45,068 bases of DNA from Kocuria rosea subsp. polaris (GCF_001483755.1 NZ_LQBK01000038.1:111148-156215), one strand, 5' to 3'; counted from the first letter of the stretch, positions 8,242 through 17,076 are shown. Translations and numbers: made by a program. Notes: generated by a model not told the origin, from the letters alone.

Positions 8242-9306
8242 TCAGGGCACCCGGGTGATCCACTCCGGGGTGGCGAACTTCGCGGCCACCAGCCGGCGGG
8301 CGGCGGCGAGCTCGGTCTCGCGGACGGAACCCTGCGCGGCCCCGTAGCGCCCCGCGAAGACCTCCATGAGCTTGTCCACGACGTCGGCCCGGGCCATGCC
8401 GGTCTGCCGGCGCAGCGGGTCCACGCGCTTCTTGGCCGAGCGGTGCCCCTTGTCGGAGAGCTTCTCCCGGCCGATCCGGAGGACCTCCGTCATCTTCTGG
8501 GCGTCGATGTCGTAGCTCATGGTCACGTGGTGGACCATGCCGCCGCCCGCGAAGCGCTTCTGGGCCGCGCCCCCGATCTTGCCGTGCTCGGTGGCGATGT
8601 CGTTGAGCGGGACGTAGAACGCCTCCAGTCCCATCTCCTGGAAAGCCTGCATGACCCACCGGTCGAGGAACGGGTAGGACTCGGCGAAGCTGAGGCCGTC
8701 CACGAGGGTCTGGGGCAGGTACAGCGAGTACGTGATGCAGTTGCCGGCCTCCATGAACATGGCCCCGCCGCCGGAGACCCGGCGCACCACCGAGATGCCG
8801 TGCCGCCGGGCGCCCTCCGCGTCCACCTCGTTGCGCAGGGACTGGAAGGAGCCGATCACCACGGACGGCTCCTCCCAGTCCCACAGCCGCAGGGCGGGCG
8901 GGCGCCGGCCGGCACCGACCTCGCGGGCGAGGACCTCGTCGAGCGCCAGGTTCTCCAGGGTGGGCCGGACCGTGGGCGGGATGATCTCCCACGCGTGGTC
9001 GTCCCACGTGGTGGCGTGGGCCAGCGCCCGGCGGACGGCGGTGGCGATCGCCTGCGGGGAGAAGCCGAACAGCACGACGTCGTCCGCGAGCGCCGCCTCG
9101 ACGGCCCCGACGATCTCCTGCTGGGTGGCGTGCTCGCCGAGGCCGGTCAGCGCGGCGTTGATGTCCGCGAGGGCCTCGTCCGGCTCGAGGAAGAAGTCCC
9201 CGTTGACGGAGACGTCGACCAGCCGGCCGCCGGCCACGCCCAGGTCCACGACCACGAGCTTCCCGCCCTGCACCTTGAACTCCCCGTGCCGCCGCTCCTG
9301 CGTCAT
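8242..9306 (-). CDS. lplA: lipoate-protein ligase, LplB-like domain fused before LplA-like domain
   Basis: A 354-aa protein that attaches lipoate to E2/GcvH lysines. Residues ~1-90 resemble the small accessory domain (GEFKVQGGKLVVVDLG, VNGDFFLEPDEAL) that is separate (LplB) in archaea and C-terminal in E. coli LplA. Residues ~110-350 are the catalytic biotin/lipoate A/B domain, with RRVSGGGAMF and KIGGAAQKRF as the lipoyl-AMP site. The domain order is therefore permuted relative to E. coli. Start ATG 9306; the reading frame is clean. It sits alone between the LCP gene and rpmE2. The lipB/lipA genes are not in the window. Confidence 0.85.
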   Translation of the reverse strand: MTQERRHGEFKVQGGKLVVVDLGVAGGRLVDVSVNGDFFLEPDEALADINAALTGLGEHATQQEIVGAVEAALADDVVLFGFSPQAIATAVRRALAHATTWDDHAWEIIPPTVRPTLENLALDEVLAREVGAGRRPPALRLWDWEEPSVVIGSFQSLRNEVDAEGARRHGISVVRRVSGGGAMFMEAGNCITYSLYLPQTLVDGLSFAESYPFLDRWVMQAFQEMGLEAFYVPLNDIATEHGKIGGAAQKRFAGGGMVHHVTMSYDIDAQKMTEVLRIGREKLSDKGHRSAKKRVDPLRRQTGMARADVVDKLMEVFAGRYGAAQGSVRETELAAARRLVAAKFATPEWITRVP

Positions 9307-9393
9307 CCGCGCCTCCCCGCCGTCCTGTGCTGCTGTTCGATCCGTCCTGCTGGTGGTCCCGGGACAGCCTACGCCCGGGCCCCCGGGGACGAC

Positions 9394-9424
9394 GCAGGCC
9401 CGGACCTGTGCGGTCCGGGCCTGC
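9394..9424 (-). terminator. 13-bp hairpin terminator after L31
   Basis: Bases 9394-9406 pair perfectly with 9412-9424 around a 5-nt loop, 36 nt beyond the rpmE2 stop codon. There is no U-tract. Confidence 0.65.
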
Positions 9425-9460
9425 GCGCGGTGGTGCTGTGCCCCGCGAGCGGGACGAACG

Positions 9461-9721
9461 TCAGCTGCTGGACTTGCCGAAGTTCTTGAAGCGGGCGTTG
9501 AAGCGCTCCACGCGACCGGCGGAGTCCATGATGCGCTGCTTGCCGGTGTAGAACGGGTGGGACTCCGAGGAGATCTCGACCTCGATGATCGGGTACTCGT
9601 TGCCGTCCTCCCACGTCTCGGTCTTCTGCGAGGTGGCGGTGGACCGGGTCAGGATGGTCTTGCCGGAGGCCAGGTCGCGGAAGAGGACCGGGTGGTAGTC
9701 CGGGTGGATGTCAGTCTTCAT
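9461..9721 (-). CDS. rpmE2: 50S ribosomal protein L31 type B
   Basis: An 86-aa ribosomal protein of the large subunit. It begins [16 protein letters not shown] and contains [12 protein letters not shown] and [14 protein letters not shown], all typical of L31. It lacks the CxxC pair of zinc-binding L31, so it is the zinc-independent type B form. In many bacteria such a paralogue is induced under zinc limitation by Zur; I see no clear Zur box in the 227 nt upstream, so constitutive use is possible. Start ATG 9721 follows AAAAGG at 10-12 nt. Confidence 0.95.
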   Translation of the reverse strand: MKTDIHPDYHPVLFRDLASGKTILTRSTATSQKTETWEDGNEYPIIEVEISSESHPFYTGKQRIMDSAGRVERFNARFKNFGKSSS

Positions 9722-9885
9722 GGGGTTCAAACCTTTTCGTTGGTGCCTGGATTTTGCCAGCCACGGTTTCGCTCGGTGGGCGGTGCGCCGTCTTCGTCCG
9801 TCCGCGCGGTTCGAGAAGGGCGGGGGCATCGGGCACCAGCGGTCCAGCGTACCGGATCCCCGGCGGGAATTCACGCCCGTCCGGA

Positions 9886-9925
9886 CCGGGCGAGGGGCCC
9901 GGCACGCGCCGGGCCCCTCGCCCGG
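9886..9925 (-). terminator. 18-bp perfect hairpin terminator
   Basis: Bases 9886-9903 and 9908-9925 pair perfectly around a 4-nt ACGC loop, 24 nt after the stop codon of the secreted AMIN-like protein gene. No U-tract. Confidence 0.75.
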
Positions 9926-9948
9926 CGGTTCCCGGTGCTGGGACCGGC

Positions 9949-10503
9949 TCACCACCGGTGCGCGACGTCGACCACGAGCCGGGAGCCGTTCCCCGGGCCG
10001 TCGAGCACGAAGACCCGGAACGGGAGCCGGGCGCGGACGCCGAGGCCCAGGTTCGTCTTCGCCTCGAAGCTGCCGCCCCAGGCGACCTGCCGGAACGTCC
10101 GGTAGCCGTCGACGTCCACGAGCTCCTGCGGGTCGTCGAACTCATAGGTGCCCACGCCGTTGTCGTCGTAGGCGGGAGCGTCGACCAGAAGGACCAGATC
10201 GGTGCCCCGGAGCGGCAGGCGAGCCCCGGACCCGATGCCCCGGAACGCCCGGTACCGGACGTCGTAGCCCTTCACCTCGTTGTCCAGGTCCACCACCAGC
10301 CGGTCGAAACAGGCGTGCCGGCCCGCCCGGACGTTCGTGACGTGGGGAACGCGCGGCGGCGCGACAACTCCGCCGCTGCTCTTGGGCTGGGAACCCCACG
10401 TGATGCCGCAGTACGGCGCCGCGGCGGAGGCGCTGCCGGGGACGATCAGCCCCAGCCCCGTGGCCAGCACCAGGACCGCCAGCCACGAGATCAGCTTCTT
10501 CAT
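9949..10503 (-). CDS. secreted AMIN-like domain protein
   Basis: A 184-aa exported protein. Residues 1-28 are a signal peptide (MKKLISW, a hydrophobic core, then PGSASAAA with cleavage near residue 27). The mature part has the fold pattern of actinobacterial AMIN-like proteins: [20 protein letters not shown], then [17 protein letters not shown], and a C-terminal [23 protein letters not shown]-type domains usually bind cell-wall or envelope polymers, but the role of these free-standing secreted forms is unknown. A TATTCT -10 element at 10581-10586 (minus) would give a 5' leader of about 70 nt. Confidence 0.82.
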   Translation of the reverse strand: MKKLISWLAVLVLATGLGLIVPGSASAAAPYCGITWGSQPKSSGGVVAPPRVPHVTNVRAGRHACFDRLVVDLDNEVKGYDVRYRAFRGIGSGARLPLRGTDLVLLVDAPAYDDNGVGTYEFDDPQELVDVDGYRTFRQVAWGGSFEAKTNLGLGVRARLPFRVFVLDGPGNGSRLVVDVAHRW

Positions 10504-10580
10504 GACACACCTGCTGTTCCTCTGCGCCCGGACGCCGGCTGGTGCCGCGGTTTCTCGGACCGGGCCTCGCAGACCCTCCC

Positions 10581-10586
10581 AGAATA
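10581..10586 (-). promoter_or_regulatory. -10 element TATTCT for the AMIN-like gene
   Basis: On the minus strand this reads TATTCT, one of the few AT-rich hexamers in the 205-nt gap between the methyltransferase stop and the AMIN-like start. The -35 region is not recognisable. Confidence 0.4.
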
Positions 10587-10708
10587 GACTTCACGGATGC
10601 CAACAGCACTGGTCGGAGGGTGATCGACGTCCGAACTGTGACCCGCTGCGGCCGCCGGGGCCGTCGCGCACGAGGAGCCGTGCCGGGGCCTCCCCGACGG
10701 CCCGGTCG

Positions 10709-11530
10709 TCACCGGGCGGGCCGGGTCTCCCAGAACGCCACGGCCGAGGCGGCGGCCACGTTGAGGGAGTCCACGCCGTGGGACATCGGGATCCGGACGG
10801 TGAGGTCCGCGTGGTGGACGGTGGCCGCGCTCAGCCCGTCCCCCTCGGTGCCGAGGACCAGCGCCAGCTTCTCGTCCCGGCGGGCGGACAGCTCCTGGAG
10901 GGTGAGCGAGTCGTCGCCGAGGGCGAGCGCCGCCGTGGTGAAGCCGGCGTCCTTGATCCGCTGCAGGTCGGCGGTCCAGTGCTGCAGCCGGGTCCACGGG
11001 ACCTGGAACACGGTGCCCATGGAGACCCGGATGGCCCGGCGGTACAGGGGGTCGGCACAGCGGGGGGTGACCAGCACGGCGTCGACGTCGAGCGCGGCGG
11101 CCGAGCGGAAGATCGCCCCGACGTTGGTGTGGTCCACGATGTCCTCGAGGACGGCGATCCGCCGCGACGACGCCAGGAGCCGTTCCAGCTCCACGGGCTC
11201 CGGGCGCTGCATGGCCGCGATCGCCCCGCGGTGCAGGTGGAAGCCCGTGATCTGCTCGAGCACCTCGTCCGCGCCGACGTACAGGGGCACGTCCGGGTGC
11301 TCCACCAGCACGTCCGCGAGGTCCTCCAGCCACTTGTCCGCCATGAAGAAGGAGCGGGGCACGTGCCCCGCCGCGAGGGCCCGGCGGAGCACCTTGGAGG
11401 ACTCGGCGATGTACAGGCCGCGTTCGGGCTCGAGCCTGCGCCGCAGCTTGACGTCGGTCAGGCGGGCGTAGTCGGCGACCCGGGGGTCGTCGGCGCTCTC
11501 GAGGCGGATCAGGTGGGGGAAGTCGGTCAC
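10709..11530 (-). CDS. TrmH/SpoU-family RNA 2'-O-methyltransferase
   Basis: A 273-aa protein. Residues ~1-105 are the SpoU substrate-binding domain and ~120-270 the SPOUT methyltransferase, which uses a trefoil knot to bind S-adenosylmethionine. The three SpoU motifs are clear: HTNVGAIFRSAAAL, LVLGTEGDGLS and IPMSHGVDSLNVAAASAVAF. It should methylate ribose in rRNA or tRNA; the exact site cannot be told. The start is GTG 11530, preceded by GAAGAGA. It is flanked by 165- and 205-nt gaps and probably transcribed alone. Confidence 0.9.
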   Translation of the reverse strand: MTDFPHLIRLESADDPRVADYARLTDVKLRRRLEPERGLYIAESSKVLRRALAAGHVPRSFFMADKWLEDLADVLVEHPDVPLYVGADEVLEQITGFHLHRGAIAAMQRPEPVELERLLASSRRIAVLEDIVDHTNVGAIFRSAAALDVDAVLVTPRCADPLYRRAIRVSMGTVFQVPWTRLQHWTADLQRIKDAGFTTAALALGDDSLTLQELSARRDEKLALVLGTEGDGLSAATVHHADLTVRIPMSHGVDSLNVAAASAVAFWETRPAR

Positions 11531-11650
11531 GGGGTCTCTTCGGGTCGGCGGGAGCGTGGGCGTGCGGCCCTGTGGCCGGCACCCTGGTCGGGGCGGCGTC
11601 GCCCCGATCGTAGCCGGTGCCGTCCCCGGGACCTGCTCCCGCCCGGACGT

Positions 11651-11696
11651 GGGCGGCCGCGCGGGCTCCGCACGGTGCCGGGGCCCGCGGCCGCCC
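11651..11696 (-). terminator. GC-rich hairpin after the TauE/SafE gene
   Basis: Bases 11651-11661 pair with 11686-11696 (11 bp) around a 24-nt loop, directly after the stop codon at 11697. No U-tract; the long loop makes it weaker than the other hairpins. Confidence 0.45.
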
Positions 11697-12629
11697 TCAG
11701 ATCAGCCGGGACACCAGGTTGACGAGGGCCACGACGCCCAGCACCACGATCACGGTGCGCAGCACCACCGGGGAGAGCCGGCGGCCGATCTTGGCGCCGG
11801 CCCAGGAGCCCGCGGTGGAGCTCACGGCGATGAGCAGCACGACCCACCAGTTGATCCGGTCGAGGGCGAACAGGACGTAGGAGACCGCGGCCACGATGTT
11901 GACGAGGGCCACGAGCACCACCTTGACGGCGTTGGCGGCCTGCAGGGAGGCGAGCAGGAACACGCCGAGGATGCCGAGCAGGAGCACTCCCTGGGCGGCC
12001 ACGAAGTAGCCGCCGTAGACGCCGGCCAGGAAGACCAGGGCGTACAGGGACGCCGGCTGCGGCGCCCGGTCCGGGTCGAGGGGCCGCGGGGTCTCCCCGC
12101 GCGCCCGCGCCGCCGCGGCGGCGGCCTCGGCCTGGTTCTCCTTGCGGCGGCGCACCAGCGCCTGGAGCCGCGGCTGGAAGATCACGAACAGGAGGGCGAC
12201 GACGATCAGGGCCGGCGCCGCGTAGCCGAACACGGACTCGGGCAGGTGCAGCAGCAGCGCCGCCCCGATGACGCCGCCGGCCACCGAGAACGGGACGAGC
12301 TTCAGGAGGGTCCGTTCGACGCCCTTGAGCTCGTGGCGGTAGTGCCAGGCGCCCGTGAGGTTGCCGGCGATCAGGCCCATCGCGTTGGACATCGAGGCGG
12401 TCACCGGCGGCACGCCCATGGTGACCAGCACGGGGAAGGTCACGAGGGTCCCGGAGCCCACGATGGTGTTGATGAGTCCGGCCCACACCCCCGCGAGGAG
12501 GATCAGGCCCACCTGCCAGGCCTCGAAGGGCAGGTCGGCGAGGAGACCGGTGACGAGCTCGCCGGCGCCGCCCGCGGACCGGGGCACGAGCGGGGGCGCG
12601 GACAGGAGCACGGAGGGGAACGCGGCCAC
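11697..12629 (-). CDS. TauE/SafE-family anion permease
   Basis: A protein of about 310 aa with eight or so hydrophobic segments, e.g. VGLILLAGVWAGLINTIVGS, VFGYAAPALIVVALLFVI, VLLLGILGVFLLASLQAANA and VVLRTVIVVLGVVALVNLV. The motif GLINTIVGSGTLVTFPVLV early in the protein is typical of the TauE/SafE sulfite/organosulfonate exporter family. A charged loop lies in the middle (RRRKENQAEA). The start is uncertain: GTG 12629 lies 8 nt after the ABC ATPase stop, but GTG 12611 and 12587 are in frame and none has a good SD. Tight spacing implies co-transcription with the ABC gene. Confidence 0.82.
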   Translation of the reverse strand: MAAFPSVLLSAPPLVPRSAGGAGELVTGLLADLPFEAWQVGLILLAGVWAGLINTIVGSGTLVTFPVLVTMGVPPVTASMSNAMGLIAGNLTGAWHYRHELKGVERTLLKLVPFSVAGGVIGAALLLHLPESVFGYAAPALIVVALLFVIFQPRLQALVRRRKENQAEAAAAAARARGETPRPLDPDRAPQPASLYALVFLAGVYGGYFVAAQGVLLLGILGVFLLASLQAANAVKVVLVALVNIVAAVSYVLFALDRINWWVVLLIAVSSTAGSWAGAKIGRRLSPVVLRTVIVVLGVVALVNLVSRLI

Positions 12630-12637
12630 GGAGCAGG

Positions 12638-13423
12638 TCAGGACCGGGCGAACGCCGCGTAGCGGTTGCCGACCTGCACGAGCTTGAGGGGCAGCCCGAA
12701 CGTCTCGGAGAGGTTCTTCTGCGTCATGACCTGCCGGACGGGCCCGGAGGCGACCACCCGTCCCTCGCGCAGCAGGAGCGCGTGGGTGAAGGCGTCGGGC
12801 ACCTCCTCCAGGTGGTGGGTGACCATGACGACGGCCGGGGACGCCTCGTCCCGGGCCAGCTCGTCCAGCCGTGCCACCAGGTCCTCCCGGCCGCCCACGT
12901 CGAGGCCGGCCGCCGGCTCGTCCAGGAGCAGCAGCTCGGGGTCGGTCATCAGGGCCCGGGCGACGAGCACGCGCTTGCGCTCCCCCTCGGACAGGGACCC
13001 GAACCGGCGCTCGGCCAGGTGGTCGATGCCCCACGCGGCCATGAGCTCCTGCGCCTGGGCCTCGTCGGCGTCGTCGTAGCTCTCGATCCACCGCCCGGTC
13101 ACGCCGTAGGCGGCCGTGACCACGCAGTTGCGCACGGTCTCCGCCTCGGGGATCTGGGCCGCGAGCACCGTGGAGCTCAGGCCGATCCGGGGGCGCAGCT
13201 CGAAGACGTCCACCGCGCCGAGGATCTCGTCGAGGATGTCCACCATTCCCCGGGTGGGGTGCAGCCGGGCGGCGGCGATGGACAGCAGCGTGGTCTTGCC
13301 GGCCCCGTTGGGGCCCAGCACGACCCACCGCTCGCCCTCGTTGACGACCCAGTCCACGGACTCCAGCAGCGTCTTCCGGCCACGGACCACACTGACGTCC
13401 ACCATCTCCACCACAGCACTCAT
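12638..13423 (-). CDS. ABC transporter ATP-binding protein
   Basis: A 261-aa single nucleotide-binding domain. Walker A is LGPNGAGKTTLLS (about residues 36-48), the signature is SLSEGERKRVLVARALM, Walker B is LLLLDEPAAGLD, and the switch His is in VMVTHHLEEV. No permease gene adjoins it; the downstream TauE/SafE gene is not a known ABC partner. The family resembles lone ATPases of the YlmA type, whose role is unclear. The ATG at 13423 is only 7 nt after TACAGT on the minus strand, so the mRNA is probably leaderless. Confidence 0.87.
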   Translation of the reverse strand: MSAVVEMVDVSVVRGRKTLLESVDWVVNEGERWVVLGPNGAGKTTLLSIAAARLHPTRGMVDILDEILGAVDVFELRPRIGLSSTVLAAQIPEAETVRNCVVTAAYGVTGRWIESYDDADEAQAQELMAAWGIDHLAERRFGSLSEGERKRVLVARALMTDPELLLLDEPAAGLDVGGREDLVARLDELARDEASPAVVMVTHHLEEVPDAFTHALLLREGRVVASGPVRQVMTQKNLSETFGLPLKLVQVGNRYAAFARS

Positions 13424-13430
13424 ACCGGCC

Positions 13431-13436
13431 ACTGTA
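13431..13436 (-). promoter_or_regulatory. -10 TACAGT of a leaderless mRNA (ABC ATPase)
   Basis: TACAGT on the minus strand ends 7 nt before the ATG at 13423, placing the expected transcription start on the A of the start codon. No SD precedes the ATG. Confidence 0.6.
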
Positions 13437-13502
13437 GGGCACCGGCGGCGGCGGTTCCCGCCCCGGCGCCCGTCGTCGGGCCGGTGCGTCCGGGGGCCCG
13501 GA

Positions 13503-13508
13503 TACACT
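13503..13508 (+). promoter_or_regulatory. -10 TACACT of a leaderless mRNA (serB)
   Basis: TACACT ends 6 nt before the serB ATG at 13515, so transcription should start at or next to the start codon. It lies back-to-back with the leaderless promoter of the ABC ATPase in a 91-nt gap. Confidence 0.65.
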
Positions 13509-13514
13509 GGCCGC

Positions 13515-14444
13515 ATGACCACCCACCTCGCCGTGATCGCGTTCGCCCAGAATCCGGACCCGGAGGCCCGTGAGCGCATCCTCGCCCTGGTGCAGGACGC
13601 CGGCGCCGAGGTCGAGCGGTTCTCCGGCGTGCGGGTCACCGGTCCCGGCTCCGCCGGGCACGACTCGGGGGTCCCCGGCTACAACGCCTTCACCGCCCAC
13701 GTGGCCGGATCGGACGCCACCGCCCTGCTCGCGGCCCTGCGCCCGGACCCGCTGGAGCAGATGCTGCCGGGGGTGGACGTCAACGTGGTGCCGACCACCC
13801 TGTTCGACCCGGAGCGCAAGAAGCTGCTCGTCATGGACGTGGACTCCACGCTGATCCAGCAGGAGGTCGTCGACATGCTCGCGGCCCACGCGGGGCGCGA
13901 GGCGGAGGTCGCCGCCGTGACCGAGGCGGCCATGCGCGGGGAGCTGGACTTCGCCCAGTCCCTGCACGCGCGGGTCGAGGCCCTCGCGGGGCTGCCCGCG
14001 TCCGTGCTCGACGAGGTCTCGGCCGCCGTGCGGCTCTCCCCCGGCGCGGACGTGCTCGTCAAGGCGTTCCTGCGGGAGGGGCACGCCGTGGCGGCCGTCT
14101 CGGGAGGCTTCCTGGAGGTCCTCACCCCGCTCGCGGAACGGCTGCGGCTCACCCGGCACACCGCCAACACGCTGGAGGTCGCCGACGGGAGGCTCACCGG
14201 CAGGGTGCTCGGGGAGGTCGTGGACCGCACCGTCAAGGAGCGCAGCCTGCGGACCTGGGCCGGGGAGCTGGGCGTCGCCCCCGAGGACGTCATCGCCGTG
14301 GGCGACGGCGCCAACGACATCGACATGGTCACGGCCGCCGGACTCGGCGTGGCCTTCAACGCCAAGCCCGCCCTGCGCGCGGCCGCCGACGCCCAGATCA
14401 ACCTGCCGAACCTGGACGCCGTCCGCTTCTTCGCGGACCTCTGA
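13515..14444 (+). CDS. serB: phosphoserine phosphatase
   Basis: A 309-aa HAD-family enzyme for the last step of serine synthesis: phosphoserine to serine plus phosphate. Residues ~1-95 form an ACT-like regulatory region. The HAD core starts at LLVMDVDSTLIQQEVVD, with nucleophile D108 and acid/base D110. Motif II is AVSGGFLEVL and motif III/IV the VKERSL Lys and AVGDGANDIDM. Length fits actinobacterial SerB. Start ATG 13515 has no SD and lies 6 nt after a TACACT hexamer. It is divergent from the ABC ATPase. Confidence 0.93.
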   Translation: MTTHLAVIAFAQNPDPEARERILALVQDAGAEVERFSGVRVTGPGSAGHDSGVPGYNAFTAHVAGSDATALLAALRPDPLEQMLPGVDVNVVPTTLFDPERKKLLVMDVDSTLIQQEVVDMLAAHAGREAEVAAVTEAAMRGELDFAQSLHARVEALAGLPASVLDEVSAAVRLSPGADVLVKAFLREGHAVAAVSGGFLEVLTPLAERLRLTRHTANTLEVADGRLTGRVLGEVVDRTVKERSLRTWAGELGVAPEDVIAVGDGANDIDMVTAAGLGVAFNAKPALRAAADAQINLPNLDAVRFFADL

Positions 14445-14527
14445 CCCGCCGGGGCCTCCGCCCCCGCACCCGGGGCCGCCGCCCGGGAGGGCCCTCGGGG
14501 CCGGGACCCGGGCCGCACCCCGGCCCG

Positions 14528-14533
14528 TAGAGT
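14528..14533 (+). promoter_or_regulatory. -10 TAGAGT for the two-component operon
   Basis: TAGAGT lies 59 nt before the histidine kinase start, giving a leader of about 50 nt that contains the GAGGAGAGAC ribosome binding site. Confidence 0.45.
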
Positions 14534-14591
14534 GGGGTGCAGCACACGCGGCGGTCGCGCACGAGACCACGCCCGGCCCCGAGGAGAGACA

Positions 14592-16385
14592 GTGACGGTA
14601 CCCGGTGCGCTCCGGCAGCGCCCCGGCTTCCTGGCCCGGATGATGCTGCTGCACCTCGCCGTGGTGACGGTCGTCGTGGCCCTGTGCGGGGGCGTCTACG
14701 GCTGGCTGACCTACGAGCGCCTGGGCCGGGACGCCGAGCACCAGGCCCTGTCCATCGCCCGGGCCGTGGCCGCCACCGACGACGTCCGCGCGGGCGTGGC
14801 CGACCTGGCCCCGGCCGGCCCCGAGGACCTCGACCCGGACGTGCTGGCCCGGGGTTCCCTGCAGTCCTCCGCCGAGGAGGTCCGCCGCCGTACGGAGTCC
14901 CTCTTCGTGGTGATCACCGACGACAGCGGGCTCCGCCTCTCCCACCCGACCCCCGAGCTCCTGGGCCTGCCCGTGAGCACGGACCCCACCGAGGCGCTGG
15001 CCGGGCGGGAGGTCACCAGCCAGGAGCGCGGCACCCTGGGCCACTCGGCCCGGGCCAAGGTCCCGGTGTACGCCCCCGACTCGGACTCGGCGGTGGTGGG
15101 CGCGGTGAGCGTGGGGATCTCCCGCGAGGACGTGCTGGCCAGCCTCCGGCAGGACATCACCCCCGTGGCGGCCACTGCCCTCGGCGCCCTGGGCCTCGGC
15201 GCCGCCGCCTCCGCGGCGATCGCGCGCCGGCTCAAGCGGCTCACCCTCGGTCTGGAGCCCGAGGAGATCGTCGCGCTCGCCCAGGACCAGGAGGCGGTGC
15301 TGCGCGGGGTCGACGAGGGCGTCATCGGCATCTCGCCCGAGCACCGCATCACGGTGGTCAACGCCGAGGCGGCACGGCTGCTGGGCGTGGCGGAGCCCTC
15401 CCGGCTGGTGGGGACCCCGCTGGCCGAGGCGGGGCTGCCGGCGTCCTTCGCCGCCCTGCTCGCCGCGGCGACCCCCGCGTCCCCCGCGGTGGAGCAGGTC
15501 GTCGGACGGCACGTGCTCATCCTCTCGGCCCGCGCCGTCCGGCCCGCCGGCCCGGGATCGCCCCCGCTCGGCTGGGTGGTGCTGGTCCGGGACCGCACCG
15601 AGCTGCAGTCCCTGACCCGCCAGCTCGACGCGGTCGGAGCTCTCAGCACCGCCCTGCGCGCCCAGCGCCACGAGTTCGCCAACCGGCTGCACACCATCTC
15701 CGGGCTGCTGGCGATCGGCGACGCCGAGGAGGCCCGCCGGTACGTGTCCGAGGTGACCGAGACCGGGCCCCTGAGCTATCCGGCCGAGCGGGCCGAGCTG
15801 CTGCGGGACCCCTACCTGCAGGCGTTCCTCGGGGCCAAGAGCGTCGAGGCGGCCGAGCGCGGCGTGAGCCTGCGCATCGGCGCGGACACCCTGGTCCGCG
15901 GCCGGATCACGGACCCGCAGGACGTCACCACCGTGATCGGCAGTCTCGTGGACAACGCCGTCCGCGCCGCGGTCCAGGGCGCGGCGGAGGAGCGCTGGGT
16001 CGAGGTCGAGCTGCTCGACGACTGGACCGGCGGGGAGGGCACGCTGCACCTCGTGGTGGCCGACTCCGGCGACGGACTGCCCGTGCCGGACCCCGAGCCG
16101 ATCTTCGCCCAGGGCTGGTCCACCGCTGTCCCGTCCGGCGGCTCCGGGGACGGCGGCGGAGCGCGCTTCGACGTGCTGCCCGACGTCCACGGCCAGGGCT
16201 TCGGGCTGTCCCTGAGCCGGGAGCTGGCCCGCCGGCGCGGCGGGGACGTGTGGGTGGCCGATCCGGGCCGCCCCGGCGGGCCGGGAGCCGTCTTCTGCGC
16301 CCGCCTGCCCGGTACCGTGGTCCGCGAGCCCGTGGCCGACGTCCGCGGGGAACCGTCCGCCGGCGCAGCAGGAGGTGCAGGATGA
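14592..16385 (+). CDS. CitA/DcuS-type sensor histidine kinase
   Basis: A 597-aa membrane sensor. Transmembrane helix 1 covers ~19-39, an extracellular PAS-like ligand domain ~40-185 (ESLFVVITDDSGLRLSHPTP, then AKVPVYAPD), helix 2 ~190-212, a cytosolic PAS domain ~225-340 (LRGVDEGVIGIS), the phospho-acceptor helix with AQRHEFANRLHTISGL, and an ATPase domain with SLVDNAVRAA (N box), VADSGDGLP (G1) and HGQGFGLSLSREL (G2). This layout is that of the citrate/C4-dicarboxylate sensors. GTG 14592 follows GAGGAGAG. It overlaps its regulator by 4 nt. No dicarboxylate transporter gene lies next to it, so the ligand is open. Confidence 0.92.
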   Translation: MTVPGALRQRPGFLARMMLLHLAVVTVVVALCGGVYGWLTYERLGRDAEHQALSIARAVAATDDVRAGVADLAPAGPEDLDPDVLARGSLQSSAEEVRRRTESLFVVITDDSGLRLSHPTPELLGLPVSTDPTEALAGREVTSQERGTLGHSARAKVPVYAPDSDSAVVGAVSVGISREDVLASLRQDITPVAATALGALGLGAAASAAIARRLKRLTLGLEPEEIVALAQDQEAVLRGVDEGVIGISPEHRITVVNAEAARLLGVAEPSRLVGTPLAEAGLPASFAALLAAATPASPAVEQVVGRHVLILSARAVRPAGPGSPPLGWVVLVRDRTELQSLTRQLDAVGALSTALRAQRHEFANRLHTISGLLAIGDAEEARRYVSEVTETGPLSYPAERAELLRDPYLQAFLGAKSVEAAERGVSLRIGADTLVRGRITDPQDVTTVIGSLVDNAVRAAVQGAAEERWVEVELLDDWTGGEGTLHLVVADSGDGLPVPDPEPIFAQGWSTAVPSGGSGDGGGARFDVLPDVHGQGFGLSLSRELARRRGGDVWVADPGRPGGPGAVFCARLPGTVVREPVADVRGEPSAGAAGGAG

Positions 16386-17047
16386 GCGACGACCTGGTGG
16401 TCCTCGTGGTCGACGACGACTTCCACGTGGGCCGGCTGCACGCGGGCTTCGTGAACGCCGTGCCCGGCTTCACCGCGCTCACCCCCGTGGGCACGGCCGA
16501 GCAGGCCATGCGCACCGTCCACGCCCACCAGCCCGACCTCGTCCTGCTGGACGTCTACCTGCCGGACGCGCTCGGGCTGGACCTGCTCCGGGCCCTCGAC
16601 GTCGACGTCATCATGCTCACCGCGGCGGCCGACCCCGCCTCCGTGCGGACCGCCGTCCGCCGCGGCGCCCTGGCCTATCTCATCAAGCCGTTCCCGAACG
16701 AGCGGCTGGCCCGCACCCTGCGGGCCTACGCCCGGTACCGCCGGCTGCTCACCGACCGGGACGCGCTGACGCAGGAGACCGTGGACCGCGCCCTGCACGC
16801 CCTGCACCCCGGCGAGACCTCCTCCCCCGGCGAGCGCACCCGGTCCGCGACGGAGGCCTCCGTGCTGGCGGCCCTGGAGCCCGGGGCGCCGCTCCCGGCC
16901 GCGGAGATCGCCCGCAAGGTCGGCATCTCCCGGGCCACCGCCCAGCGCTACCTCTCCGCGCTGGCCGAGGACGGCTCGGTCGAGATCCAGCTCCGCTACG
17001 GGAGCACCGGCCGCCCCGAGCACCGCTACGGTCCGCCCGCCCCCTGA
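16382..17047 (+). CDS. CitB/DcuR-type response regulator
   Basis: A 221-aa two-domain regulator. The receiver domain has the acidic pocket in VVDDDFHVG, phospho-acceptor D57 in LVLLDVYLPD, T80 in IMLTAAAD and K102 in AYLIKPF. The C-terminal part carries a helix-turn-helix (AAEIARKVGISRATAQRYLS) as in CitB/DcuR regulators. The ATG lies inside the kinase stop (ATGA), so both proteins are made together. It should control uptake or use of an organic acid; the target genes are not visible here. Confidence 0.92.
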   Translation: MSDDLVVLVVDDDFHVGRLHAGFVNAVPGFTALTPVGTAEQAMRTVHAHQPDLVLLDVYLPDALGLDLLRALDVDVIMLTAAADPASVRTAVRRGALAYLIKPFPNERLARTLRAYARYRRLLTDRDALTQETVDRALHALHPGETSSPGERTRSATEASVLAALEPGAPLPAAEIARKVGISRATAQRYLSALAEDGSVEIQLRYGSTGRPEHRYGPPAP

Positions 17048-17068
17048 GCACCAGGTTCATGCTCAGGG
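17042..17068. repeat. 9-bp inverted repeat, terminator or operator
   Basis: Bases 17042-17050 pair perfectly with 17060-17068 around a 9-nt loop. The repeat covers the response regulator stop codon and ends 8 nt before the -10 of the next gene, so it sits where a -35 would be. It may end the operon, or be an operator for the small HTH protein. Confidence 0.5.
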
Positions 17069-17076
17069 CCGGTCCC

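Noticed and set aside
9722-9948. Zur-controlled promoter for the type-B L31 gene.
   Set aside because: No palindrome resembling a Zur box was found, so zinc control is not claimed.
11697-16190. A 1497-codon open frame on the minus strand across serB and the histidine kinase.
   Set aside because: It is an effect of very high GC, which removes stop codons. Only its last ~310 codons (the TauE/SafE permease) look like protein; the rest is antisense to clear genes.
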